DNA of 64,000 nucleotides, from assembly GCA_037447655.1 (NCBI GenBank), contig JBBHKE010001856.1, forward strand, positions 443,384 through 507,383, given 5' to 3'. The notes beneath the pieces were generated by a model that had not been told where the DNA came from, did no database searches, and saw only the letters and a program-made list of their open reading frames with translations. The translations under genes and the position numbers were made by a program. Shown one piece after another: positions 11,905 to 22,090 of this stretch (position 1 is the stretch's first letter; each line of letters opens with the position of its first letter). The stretch comes from Zygnema cylindricum. Taxonomy: Eukaryota; Streptophyta; Zygnematophyceae; Zygnematales; Zygnemataceae.

Positions 11905-12491
11905 TGTTAGAATTGCAATGTGAGATTTTTTCAATGTAGGTTCGTATTTAGTGTGGGTCGGTTTTGACGCGCGTCACGTCGCGCATTTTGTTTCGTTTCA
12001 TTAATACTTTTGTACTTTTCAGTTTCGTTTGATTAGGTGTGAACGGTTTGGTCTTCTTCATACGGTACTTCTAGTACTTTCTGTTCGTGCGTACTTCTAG
12101 CAGTTTCGTTTCACGTAGGTTAAGTTGTACTTTAAGTATTGTACTTCTAGATATTTCGTTTCGCGAATTTTCAGTTTGCGTCGTACTCTATGTTGCGTCT
12201 AAGTACATGTGACGCTTCTAGAATTAGATTTCTAGATGTAATCTGGCGACTAAGTTAAAATGCCAGCCAGTGAGAGAATTTGTAACAACTAAGGGAACAA
12301 CTAAGAAATTATTGTAATATTAATGTGTGAGAATTAATTGGAATATCCTCTTCTGAATTACATATGACTCTATCTATGTTCATGAGGATTTAATGTATGC
12401 GAGCTGGTTGATATTTGATGTGAGATAAATTCGCTTCCGCATTGTAATTTGTCAATTTTTGCGCATTCCCATTGTGTTTTCGATCCTTTCA
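11905..12491 (+). repeat. E2 5' LTR
   Basis: 587 bp, TG to CA, preceded by ACATT and followed by the primer-binding site. Rich in TACTTCTAG and TTTCGTTTC motifs, which probably lie in the promoter region. No confident TATA box was assigned. Confidence 0.95.
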
Positions 12492-12493
12492 AT

Positions 12494-12505
12494 TGGTATC
12501 GGAGC
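12494..12505 (+). other. E2 primer-binding site
   Basis: TGGTATCGGAGC, complementary to the 3' end of plant initiator tRNA-Met with one substitution from TGGTATCAGAGC. It starts two bases after the LTR. Confidence 0.92.
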
Positions 12506-12541
12506 GGGTTAGCTCCTTATTAAGGATCTAGTGAGTTAGGC

Positions 12542-13840
12542 ATGGGAGGGAAGAAAAAGAAGAACACACCCTCTCCATCCGGACCGAGGATGCCTATGGG
12601 GACCTCGGGAACTCCGCCGACTCCCGAGCCATCTCTTCGGGGTCCGAGCGAACGAGAATTCAGTTTTGGTGAAGGAATTGCGCCAAAGTCCGAGGAATCA
12701 TTGCCAGCTAAACCCTTCGGATTGGATCAACCTAAAGAGGAGGAAAGTTATGACATTCGGGTAGATAGAGACACTTATAAGGAGTGGGAGAAATTTATGA
12801 AGGAAAAGGATAAAAAGGTGAAAAATGAAAATGTTTTTGTGAAAGAGGAATTTGAGGGCAGCTCTAGCTCTAGTTCTAGTAGCAGCTCAGATAATTCGGA
12901 TGATGATGAAAAATGTAAGAAAAAGAAAAAGAAAAAGATAGAAGAGGATTTTGATTTTGATAGTGAGTTGGAAGGTGAAGAAGATTTTCGAATGGGAGGC
13001 AAGCCGGTTATCTTTGATGGATCAAACTACGCTATTTGGAATAAGAACATGAGAGCGAGTCTCATCTTGAAGAAGTTATGGAAGATCGTCAACGGCAACG
13101 AGAAAATGCCAAAAGATCCGAAGGCACAAAATTTGTGGAGATTGAAAGATATGGCGGCCATGAATGGATTAATTCAAAGTTGTACCGGTTCGGTCCATGA
13201 TTATTTTCTCATTCATGATACCGCACATAAATTTTGGCAAGCGTTAGAAAATCATTTTGAGAAAGGAGTCAAAGATAAGGCAAATTATGTGTTCAAAGAT
13301 TTCATTAAGTTTAAGTTTAAGCATAATGAGTCAATAGATGATGGAGTCAAAAGATTTTATATTTTGTTGGAGCAATTGAGTAGTCTTGGTAAAATTGTAC
13401 CCGAAAATGAAAAGATACAAGTGTTTTTAGAGGGATTACCGGAAAGATATTCTACGTCTAGTGAAATAATTCAATCTAAAAGGAAGGCTACACTTGAATA
13501 TGCGGTGAATTATTTGAAGTCCATTGAGAAGTCTACAGAGAGTGTAGGTAGAGGTTTTGAAAGTAGTGGAATCCATAATGTAAATACCTCAGATTTCCCG
13601 GATCTAAATTTGTTCCGAGGAAGAGGGGGTATTAGAAGAAATTTTAGAGGAAGAGGTAGAGGAAGAAGTCAAAATGTTGGATTTAATAGAAGTAAATTTG
13701 ATAAATCTAACACCTCTAATGTGACTTGTTTCAAATGTGATAAGGTTGGGCATTTTGCAGCCGAGTGCCCGGATAAGGAGAAGAGGTGCAATATTTGTCA
13801 TAAGTGGAGACATGTGAGTTCTCATTGTTTCCAACAATAA
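12542..13840 (+). CDS. E2 Gag (UBN2-like, two zinc knuckles)
   Basis: 432 residues from the first ATG after the primer-binding site. Residues 1-150 are low complexity: a basic KKKK start, a Ser run near 110-118, and a Lys/Glu stretch. About 152-320 is the copia Gag capsid region, from GGKPVIFDGSNYAIWNKNM to NYLKSIEKS, with the conserved NESIDDGVKRFYILLEQL block. An Arg/Gly-rich segment follows, then two knuckles, CFKCDKVGHFAAEC and CNICHKWRHVSSHC, both C-X2-C-X4-H-X4-C. The product would package element RNA into particles. The frame closes with TAA at 13838. The same frame reopens directly into protease, so the stop is either a C-to-T change of a CAA codon or a readthrough point. Confidence 0.93.
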   Translation: MGGKKKKNTPSPSGPRMPMGTSGTPPTPEPSLRGPSEREFSFGEGIAPKSEESLPAKPFGLDQPKEEESYDIRVDRDTYKEWEKFMKEKDKKVKNENVFVKEEFEGSSSSSSSSSSDNSDDDEKCKKKKKKKIEEDFDFDSELEGEEDFRMGGKPVIFDGSNYAIWNKNMRASLILKKLWKIVNGNEKMPKDPKAQNLWRLKDMAAMNGLIQSCTGSVHDYFLIHDTAHKFWQALENHFEKGVKDKANYVFKDFIKFKFKHNESIDDGVKRFYILLEQLSSLGKIVPENEKIQVFLEGLPERYSTSSEIIQSKRKATLEYAVNYLKSIEKSTESVGRGFESSGIHNVNTSDFPDLNLFRGRGGIRRNFRGRGRGRSQNVGFNRSKFDKSNTSNVTCFKCDKVGHFAAECPDKEKRCNICHKWRHVSSHCFQQ

Positions 13841-14434
13841 GGCAAAAATTCTTCCTTTTATGACAATCGAGGAAATGGACAAGGACGTGGCCGAGGACGC
13901 GGAGGCGGTCGTGGAATTTTAAGAGGATCCGGTTATCAAGGAAATTACACGGAATTTGAAAAAGACTTTGAGGAGCGATATTACAATTTGACTATTTTAT
14001 TGGACGAGAAAACCGGAGCAATTTTGAATTCGGCTTCTAGTAATCATTGTGTAAAAGATTGGATTATTGATACCGGCGAAACTCATCATGTGTGTACGGA
14101 TTTAAGTTTATTTTCGGATACAAGGAAGCTTACGGTTCCAAAGAATGTCACCGTTGCGAGTGGACATGTGATTCCGGTGGACACGGTTGGAACGGTTCGA
14201 ATTGATTTACCGGTGAGAGATAAATTCGGAAATGTTACAGTGCATAAAGCTAAGTTGAATGATGCTTTGTTTATTCCTAATGGAGTAGTGAATTTGGTTA
14301 GTGTTCCTCAAATTCAAAAGGCCGGAGGTAGAGTCATTTCTTTGGAGGATTTTAGAATCACGATTAAAAGTAAGGAAGGAATTCAAATTGGGGAAGGATT
14401 TGTGTCGGATAATTTGGTTAGTAAGTTCATTTAA
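13841..14434 (+). pseudogene. E2 protease region, bounded by stops
   Basis: In frame with Gag after the TAA. A Gly/Arg-rich leader precedes DWIIDTGETHHVCTDLSLF, the retropepsin active site with an intact D-T-G. The flap and second half follow (LTVPKNVTVASGHVIPVDTV, then FIPNGVVNLVSVPQIQKAGG). A TAA at 14432-14434 ends it, and the frame continues into integrase. The protease is complete in sequence but can only be made by readthrough of the stop at 13838 or from the internal ATG at 13988. Confidence 0.88.
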
Positions 14435-15316
14435 AAACGGCCGGTTAAAGAGGAACCTTCAATGCTTTCAGTGGAGATGGAGAAAGTCGACCTTAGCCTT
14501 TGGCAACATCGGTTATGCCACACTTTGGAGGAAAACATTAAAAGGATGATTAAGAATTCTTCGGTGAGAGGTTTGGAATTGGCGACCAGAGAAAAGGTGA
14601 ATGGATGTAATGGTTGTAGCAAAGGGAAGCAAATGAGGAAACCTCATCCTGTAAAAAATGTAAAATTTCGAGCGAGTCAACCTTTGGAACTTATTCATGT
14701 GGATCTATGTGGACCTATTAAGCCGAGGAGTCTTGGGGGAAATAAATATATTTTTGTGATTGTTGATGATTTTTCTCGTAAGAGTTGGGTGTATCTTTTG
14801 AAAAGGAAGTCGGAGGCTTTGGATTATTTTAAGAAGTTTGTTGTGATGGCTGAAAGGGAATCGGACAGGAAATTGAAAGCCGTGAGGTCGGATAATGGTG
14901 GAGAATTTATTGCATTTAAGGAGTTTTGTGAAGAGCGGGGAATCAAGCAACAATTTACCGCCGCTTATTCATCCGAATCTAATGGAGTGGCCGAAAGGAA
15001 AAACAAGACGTTGCAAGAAATGGTGCGTGCGATGCTTCATAGCACGAATCACAATGCTTTGCTTTGGGGAGAAGCCATTGTCACGGCAAACTATGTGTGT
15101 AATCAAAGATTGACTTCGATTTCTGGCGAGAAGACGCCTCAAGAACTTTGGAGTGGACAGGTTCCGTTTGTAGGACATTTAAGAATTTGGGGTTGCCGGG
15201 CGACCGTATATATTGACCGAAACAAACGGACCGGCAAGTTTAGTCCACGAAGTTGTAGTGGAATTTTTGTCGGATATAGTGCGAATTCAAACAATACCGA
15301 ATCTTCAATCCTGTGA
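14435..15316 (+). pseudogene. E2 integrase, open for 284 codons then frameshifted
   Basis: Numbered from the ATG at 14462. The HHCC zinc region spans about residues 14-53 (LWQHRLCH, CNGCSKGKQ). The catalytic triad is intact: Asp81 in HVDLCGP, Asp144 in RSDNGGEF and Glu178 in GVAERKNKTLQEM. The domain continues to FVGYSANSNN. A one-base frameshift near 15293-15297 then moves the reading into the frame used by 15313-15750, where the expected YRIFNPVTQNVLESRNVDF continues. The integrase core could fold if translated. The full polyprotein cannot be made from this copy. Confidence 0.9.
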
Positions 15317-15750
15317 CGCAGAACGTATTGGAGTCACGGAATGTTGACTTCCACGAGAATTTAAAGGCGGCCATGGGATATTCGAACGGAAAGGAGCGAA
15401 GCTTGGATTTTGAAGAAGAAAACAGTTTGGAGGAGTTCGAAGTTGCGGATTCGTCGGATGAGGAAAACGATTATTATGAGACTCCAAAACGGAAACCGAA
15501 ATTTGGTAAAGTTTCAAATTCTGATAAATTTGATTTGGAATCCAATTTGAGTGATGATAAGTCTGAGAGTTCAAAATTATCTTTGAAAAGTCAAAATAGT
15601 GAAAAGAGTTTGCCATCAATTTCTGAAAAGAGTGAAAAGAATGTAATGGAAGAAGAAGTGGTTGTTAGGAGGAGTAATCGAGAGAACAAGGGAAAAGCAC
15701 CTGAGAGATTAAGTCTTCAAATGAAAGCTAGTGACAAATCCTCACATTGA
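15297..15750 (+). pseudogene. E2 charged linker, ends where RT should begin
   Basis: Downstream of the integrase frameshift the frame encodes an acidic, Ser-rich linker ending VVVRRSNRENKGKAPERLSL and a TGA that overlaps the polypurine tract. In E5 the matching linker (RRSSQITKGKKLEKL) is followed directly by RT. Here about 2 kb of RT and RNase H is missing and the linker joins the 3' end of the element. Confidence 0.87.
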
Positions 15751-15759
15751 GAGGGGGAA
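15747..15759 (+). other. E2 polypurine tract
   Basis: TTGAGAGGGGGAA immediately before the 3' LTR, the expected plus-strand primer. Confidence 0.9.
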
Positions 15760-16346
15760 TGTTAGAATAGCAATGTAAGATTTTTTCAATGTAGGTTCGT
15801 ATTTAGTGTGGGTCGGTTTTGACACGCGTCACGTCGCACATTTTGTTTTGTTTCATTAATACTTTTGTACTTTTCAGTTTCGTTTGATTAGGTGTGAACG
15901 GTTTGGTCTTCTTCATACGGTACTTCTAGTACTTTCGGTTCGTGCGTACTTCTAGCAGTTTCGTTTCACGTAGGTTAAGTTGTACTTTAAGTATTGTACT
16001 TCTAGATATTTCGTTTCGCGAATTTTCAGTTTGCGTCGTACTCTATGTTGCGTCTAAGTACATGTGACGCTTCTAGAATTAGATTTCTAGATGTAATCTG
16101 GCGACTAAGTTAAAATGCCAGCCAGTGAGAGAATTTGTAACAACTAAGGGAACAACTAAGAAATTATTGTAATATTAATGTGTGAGAATTAATTGGAATA
16201 TCCTCTTCTGAATTACATATGTCTCTATCTATGTTCATGAGGATTTAATGTATGCGAGCTGGTTGATATTTGATGTGAGATAAATTCGCTTCCGCATTGT
16301 AATTTGTCAATTTTTGCGCATTCCCATTGTGTTTTCGATCCTTTCA
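15760..16346 (+). repeat. E2 3' LTR
   Basis: 587 bp, same length as the 5' copy, with about seven substitutions and no indels seen. Followed by the ACATT duplication at 16347-16351. Confidence 0.95.
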
Positions 16347-16399
16347 ACATTTAGATTACCGCTCCTTTTCCTTACTCTTTTCAGAAGTTATCGCAAAAG

Positions 16400-17287
16400 G
16401 ATATGACCTCTACCAAAACATTATGCTTAGAAGGTAAACCATTTAAGAAAACAAACACCCCCCCATCTTTTGGGTGAAACTTACCCAAAGTGTTGAGCTC
16501 TTCTGTGCGGAAATTGAATCTTTTAAAAGCCTCATCAATACTCTCAAATCTCTTCATCCTATATTTTATAAACTCCTTAAAAACATAACTTGGGTGAGAT
16601 ACATAGACCTTCCTATACAGATTTTGAAGAGCTAGCCAACACTTACGAGGAACATGGCGTGTTCAGAAATGCTCATGTATTGCTCTGAAGCTACTCTATG
16701 TAGAATAGTTGCTACATCCTTAGCATCCCGTTTTAATCTCTTTTTAATCGAAAGGCCTCTTTCCATCACATATCAAAACCTGCCACAACTTCTTTGGGGT
16801 AAATGCTCCCTATATATAAATTTTGGACACTTTGTAGTTAACATTATGGTTTTAAGGGACGCTCTATAATCTGCATCATCACCTGACTCTACCTCTTCAT
16901 CATCATCAGCACCTTATCATCATCATCATCAGCATCTAAGTGAATCGTTTTTTTCTTTTTCTTTTCATACAAGCATCATCGGAACCATCTCATCACAATC
17001 TAGACTGCGTTCATCAAAATCATCCAAGTTAGGGTTTTCAACAAACGTTTGCCCCTGTCTAATTATACATAGGAATTCAAATCATTTGTCCATTATGGTT
17101 GGATCCATTTGCACGGGAAAGTTCTCTTTTCCAAACTGATGGCTTCTCGGTCTCCTCAGTTCCAAAACTGAACTCATCGTCTCCTTCTTTCTTTGGAACT
17201 TCCAGCATCACTTGATCTGCAGAAGTCTCCTTGCCTCTCAAACCAGTAGGTTAAAGATTTTTTTTTTTTCTTCCTTCCATCAGCCAT
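16400..17287 (-). pseudogene. E0 Gag N-terminal and core remnant
   Basis: Probable ATG at 17287 (MADGRKKKK). Further in, the minus strand reads CWLALQNLYRKVYVSHPSYV and then MKRFESIDEAFKRFNFRTEE, the copia Gag core also seen in E1 and E2. Stops and frame changes are frequent. The sequence stops being Gag at 16352, where E2 is inserted, and resumes at 11899. Confidence 0.8.
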
Positions 17288-17356
17288 GGTGGCTAAAATT
17301 TCTAACTTTGCTCATTAAACCGTAATCTGGAAATTGAAATTTTTTGAAACACAAGG

Positions 17357-17367
17357 GTTCGATACCA
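17357..17367 (-). other. E0 primer-binding site
   Basis: The minus strand reads TTGGTATCGAACCC just inside the LTR start at 17370. It resembles the initiator tRNA-Met type site with several changes. Confidence 0.6.
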
Positions 17368-17369
17368 AC

Positions 17370-17645
17370 TGATAAAATGATCAAACAATTCAAAACCTCA
17401 ATTTGTACGAGCGAAAACATAAACTTTTCTTTCATCTCATCCAAGATAAAATAGATTATTTTCATAACACATAATAACAAATAAAGCTTTCCATGGCACT
17501 CAGGATTTCTCCTCGAAAATTTGTTTTACATTAACAAGAGATTTATCACTCTCTATCACATACACATAATCTCATCAAGGACATACGCTCGGCAACAAAA
17601 TGTTTTCCTTGTCTATTCAAAGCTACACTTGACATATCTGACAAA
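17370..17645 (-). repeat. Right LTR of E0, truncated
   Basis: Begins TGATAAAATGATCAAAC and aligns with the left LTR for roughly 200 bp before similarity is lost near a 51-bp tandem duplication. Confidence 0.6.
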
Positions 17646-17652
17646 AGGTGGA

Positions 17653-17754
17653 GTTACATTACGGGAAAAATGAAGTAAAAATGAGGTTGTTTACTTGATG
17701 ACCGTTACATTACGGGAAAAATGAAGTAAAAATGAGGTTGTTTACTTGATGACC
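17653..17754. repeat. 51-bp tandem duplication, two copies
   Basis: Two near-exact copies beginning GTTACATTACGGGAAAAATG, period 51 (17653 and 17704). Confidence 0.9.
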
Positions 17755-17937
17755 TACTGTTTAGTACAGTGTCCTACCAGTTTATTATGTTTGCCAAAAA
17801 GAACAAGGTTACTAGATGACTGATTTTGTTCTTCAAGGTTATGGGCGTAAATCGTGAGCGTCAGATGCAAAATCAGATAAGTTAACGGTTGAACCTTGAA
17901 GTTTGCAACAAGTGACATAAATAAAGTCAATTTTAAG

Positions 17938-18243
17938 CATAGTTCAAAAGTAGGCGTTTTTATGGTAGGCCTTTGGTCGGCGCCTTTATCGAAAGTTGTG
18001 TTATGGGATTTTCATGTGATCTTTTTAGATCGCTACTTTGATCAGCGACCGTCCAATTGTTCAAATTTGACGGTGTAAATAAATTTTTTTGGTCCGAATG
18101 TTTTAATTGGTCCAATTTTTGGTCCGAATGTTTTAATTGGTCCGAATAGGTCCAAATACAATATGGGTCTAAAGGTCATATTGTATGTTTTACATACAAT
18201 AGGCATCTTGTATGGGCCAACTTTCACCTACTTTTGAATTATG
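17938..18243. mobile_element. MITE family A, copy 1
   Basis: 306 bp bounded by terminal inverted repeats: CATAGTTCAAAAGTAGG at the left and CCTACTTTTGAATTATG at the right, one mismatch. Shares internal blocks (GTAGGCCTTTGGTCGGCGCC, TGATCAGCGACCGTCC, CAATATGGGTCT) with copies at 45080-45384 and 56219-56681. No transposase. Superfamily not decided: no clear target duplication beyond a possible TA. Confidence 0.85.
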
Positions 18244-18255
18244 ATTTTAAGAGCC

Positions 18256-18367
18256 TGGACGTACAGCATTGTGCTGCGTGGAAAATTGAAAAAATATCCA
18301 CAATGGACGCTTGGACGTACAACATTGTGCTTGTTGGAAAATTGAAAAAATATCCACAATGGACGTT
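18256..18367. repeat. 56-bp tandem duplication, two copies
   Basis: TGGACGTACARCATTGTGCT starts at 18256 and again at 18312, period 56, with a few differences. Confidence 0.88.
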
Positions 18368-18716
18368 TGATCAGGTGGCTACACGTTGCATATGCCATGT
18401 GCTTTCCGCCAAGGTGGATGCGAGGCCACTAAAAGCCACGATTAAATCTTTGGTGGAGGATATTCTTCCACGCTCTTTCTCGTGCATGAGCGACAAGCAA
18501 GCGAAGACGCATCACAACTAGCAAAGTCATGCTCACAAACATATATACCAACAAAATTAAATATGAAAAGTCAAAAAATATATACACCATAAGAAGGAAT
18601 AAAAATGACCCAAAGAGAGAAGGGGAAGAAAACTTCCCTAGAGGAAAGTGGAAAGAGAGAATTCGAAGAATACTCCCCTATAATGAGTGGACCCAATAAT
18701 TCCCCCCCTTAGCTCC

Positions 18717-21100
18717 TTAGCCTATAGAGGAGCTGGTCAACACAACTAAGGGCTCGGGACAGATATAGAGGCAGCAATGGTCAACAAGGTTGAAAGATAA
18801 TGGAGGAGAGAGGCACTCCATGTGGAACCCTAAATCACCACCTATACATGTATAAACCTTCTCCACACTCAACATCAGGTTAGTATCGCTTTCCACCACA
18901 TGGAGAATGTGTGGAGAGACCTTGGTGTTGACGATATCCAAAAGATGACGCGAGTCGGTGGGAAAACTGAGCTCAATGAAACTATCTTGCAATGGTGGGG
19001 TGGCTAGAATGAACCTTATTTGGAAAGGAGAGTCGCAATTTTCTTCCCTAAGGTTTATACTGGAAAATGCAGGGAGAGCGAAAGGCAAATGTGCCATGGT
19101 GGGCAATGGTTTGCGAGCCGAGACAAGAGGGAGGCAGATTTTGCGTCCCGGATAATAAGAGGGATGGTACGACTGATCAAGCATATCGACTCCCCCACCG
19201 ATTCGGAAGATAACATCCTGTCCCACTAAGCATTCGTAGTCACTGACTTGGAAACCAATGCTCGGACAGAAACTTCCACGGACTCACCCTTCGTTCCGTT
19301 TTGGATTGGAAAGGTGAGCGGGTCCTTGGTGATTCCAAGCACTGCCTCCGTGGTACCAGCTGAAGTGAGAAGCTGAGTAGCTGTGGCTTGAAGCGTGTTG
19401 TGGTCAGACTAAGCTTTAGCGCAAATCCGGATCCGAGGATCACGGGTTTGGCTCCACTGTCCATCAGAGGGAGAGAATAAGCAACACCATTAAAGGAGAA
19501 AGACTTTTTAGAATTGTCCAAGAAATTGATGTGAGGATCAAGGTCACGGCCCTCATCCGTGGTAACTGACTGAATAACTGAAAGACTACGATTCATTTGC
19601 AATGCCCTCAAAGCGGCGGCTGCAGCAAACTCATCAACAAAGTGAGAGGCTTTGGGAACCTCTCTAGGAACGGAAGAGGCCTTCGGGGCTTCATCAATCA
19701 CGGCAGGAAAGATGCTTAGCTGTTCCTTGAATCGATGTGCATCATGTATCGTACTATCCACAATGGTGAGAGCTTCAAACATAATTGAGGACGCAATGTT
19801 TGGTAGAGGAGAAAGAGATTTTTTCTTGAAAGAAAGTCGAATACGGGAATTTTGTAATATACCCTCTTGATTGTGATCACGCGAGCCCTTATCAAAAGTA
19901 GCTGTCCGTTGTTGGACAGTAGAATCCCGAAGGATTCGACCGGCCAACGATGGCATGTGGATGACTGTCCTTGCCATCCCAGTGAACAGGGGTTTCATTT
20001 CGGCCATGAAGGCAGCAAATTGCTCCTTCATCATGGCGGCCATCATGACTTGCAACTCGGCCTTTTCCCTCTCTCGTCGAGAGATATTAGGTGGAGTTCC
20101 TCTCTTTGGGTCTCTCTAGGAGGATAGACGAGGCTTGGCAGAATGGGTATGAATTCCACCAATATAATCTGATTCTAATACGAAAAATTATGGTGTTTAA
20201 CATGGCAACGGTGGACGTAATGTCCCTTCTGCTCGCAATGGGTGCATGTGGCCAAGTTATCTAGGCACATACAAGCATCATGCCCCGTGATTCCACATCG
20301 GAAACATAATCGGTCTCTGGAATTAAATGGCGGGTTTCCCATGGCAGGCGTCTTTGGAGGCCTATTAGAAGGCCAAGGGTTTCTCAAAGGTAATGAGGAT
20401 TGGTCAAATTCGTTTTCTTGAGATCCGAAATTTTCATGAGCATCCCACCATGTTGATTGCATCTCATACCTAACAGCATATTCAGCCGCTTGCTCAAAGG
20501 TAAATTTCAGTCCGAATGTTTGACTGAGATAAGTTTGAATGAATATTTTCGATTGAGGAGGAAACAGTCCCACGAGTTCTCGATAGCCTGTGCATCAAAC
20601 ATAAGGTCCGGTAAGGATTCTCGAAGGGTTTCCATTTGAGCTCGTAAAGCAGAGGCAGTCTCACTCGGCCTACGTTTGATGTTCATCACCTCCTTAACCA
20701 GAGCTAGATTTTGCATCCGCTATTTTTCGTGGAGAAGATCAAACATGAGCGATAACGGGTCACGTAAAAGAAATAATCCTCCCGATCTAGCTGGAACTCC
20801 CGCACAGGCAGCCACAACATTTTGCTGAGGGATTTTCGGGATGGCAGGATATAGCTCATCCCCATGAACGTCTAAAACTGCTAGAACAGCCGCCTGATAC
20901 GGAATTTCTACCTGGCCGGGAACGGCTAGGTGTCTCGCAAAGGGTGGAGAGTGCTCTATCATTTCAGAGATACTCTTGTTCTTTTCTGTATATAAAGCAA
21001 GAGCCGAACCCTGAAGGTTTCGGCCGAGGAGAGAGAAAGCGACCCTAAGGTCGTACCGGTTTTGATATCTGAAGGCTAAGTCCCTCATTTATGTGTCCTA
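18717..21100 (-). pseudogene. Gag plus retropepsin remnant without polymerase
   Basis: Reading on the minus strand, 21088-20720 and 20716-20507 share a frame, are separated by one stop, and form a Gag-like helical region (NLALVKEVMNIKRRPSETAS). After a frameshift, 20573-20175 carries two zinc knuckles, CFRCGITGHDACMC and CTHCEQKGHYVHRC. Next, 20055-19240 includes a retropepsin active site, PLMDSGAKPVILGSGFALKL. Fragment 19226-18717 starts with GQDVIFRIGGG, the typical retropepsin C-terminal segment. No RT, RNase H or integrase motif follows. The minus strand has a purine run at 18702-18714, then non-coding sequence. It is not copia-like; a Ty3/gypsy or Gag-only derivative is more likely. LTRs were not found. 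Confidence 0.75.
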
Positions 21101-22090
21101 ACGCATGCTGAAATGAGATAAAGACATAGTATCCTTTAATCTGGAAAAACATAATTGCATCCTACCCATGGATCCCTTTGAGGAAGAAGCCATGTTGTCA
21201 AAAGGAGGATGCATCGGTTGTTCCAAATTTGGACTAACGAGAAATTAAAATGTAAGAGGATGAGAAAGGATTTCCTCTGGAAAGTCTTCTTCGGTTTTAT
21301 GTAGGTATGACCTAGAGGAAACCGATGATAATGGTGAGACTGTGGTCAATACTGACCGAATTGACGGAGATCTAAGGACTGCAACCGAAAAAAAGTGCGT
21401 CCGTAGACTCGAAGAAATAGGAAAGATGTAACTGCTGTGGACGGAAAACTGTCCCGCCGCGGGTAGATCCGGATTGATAACGTAAGTTATCCTAATCCGT
21501 GGGCATAAACGAAGAGATAACCCTCGATTACTATGAAAGTACGGAACGGCCTAATTGAGGTGCGTCAAATGGAAGGCCAAACCACAGAAGACAAGTCAAC
21601 ACACGAAGTCTTTATCAAGAACTGGTGGTGAGATCTAGAAAAAAGTCGAAATACCAAAACCTCTACCCTGCAAACAATGGGGCAAGGGCGAAGGGCCAAA
21701 TCTATAAAAACAATCAGAGAACTATCCAAGCACCTTACGATGGTGGTCAGATCTAGAAAAAAGTCGAAATACCAAAACCTCTACCTTGTAAAGAATGGGG
21801 CAAGGCCGAAGGACCAGATCTATAAAAACAAACAGAGAACTATCTAAGCACCTTACGATGCAGATCTACAGCAGCAGAGACAGAAAATTGTCTAAACAGT
21901 GCCACCCACGGCAAGATCTACGAAGAAATTCCACTCCTGAAAGTCACAGGGAAACTGAAGGCCACTCACGGCGAGATAGCATGCAAGGAAAGCAGGGAAA
22001 ATGCAATTGCTAAAAAACAAAGGTTCGTAATAGAACTGATCCACACCAATCCCCTACACGTGTGTTCACACTATATCGTAACGCTCCTGT
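21101..22090. other. Non-coding leader-like region with 118-bp tandem duplication
   Basis: No gene is recognisable. It lies upstream, in minus-strand sense, of the Gag remnant and may be its leader. It includes two copies of a 118-bp unit (AGATCTAGAAAAAAGTCGAA at 21631 and 21749, extending to about 21862). Confidence 0.6.

Larger units (their letters stand above)
11905..16346 (+). mobile_element. Copia-type element E2 lacking RT and RNase H
   Basis: Complete at both ends: 587-bp LTRs beginning TGTTAG and ending TTTCA, a primer-binding site, Gag, protease, integrase, linker, polypurine tract, second LTR. The flanking 5-bp duplication ACATT (11900-11904 and 16347-16351) is exact. The LTRs differ at about seven of 587 positions by eye, so insertion is fairly recent. 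Between the linker and the polypurine tract, where RT and RNase H should be (about 2 kb in E5), there is nothing. Gag-Pol also has two in-frame stops and one frameshift. Confidence 0.95.
8550..17645 (-). mobile_element. Ancient copia element E0, split by E2
   Basis: A very degraded minus-strand element. A left LTR-like region (about 8550-9323) matches the start of a right LTR (17370 onward). A polypurine complement follows at 9324-9338. Recognisable protein remnants are RT (10041-10174), protease (11200-11367), Gag zinc-knuckle region (about 11640-11900) and Gag core (16400-17287). A primer-binding site lies at 17357-17367. Most of the integrase is missing, and a plus-strand Gag fragment lies in that interval. 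E2 (11905-16346) is inserted in the Gag C-terminus with an ACATT duplication. Confidence 0.75.
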
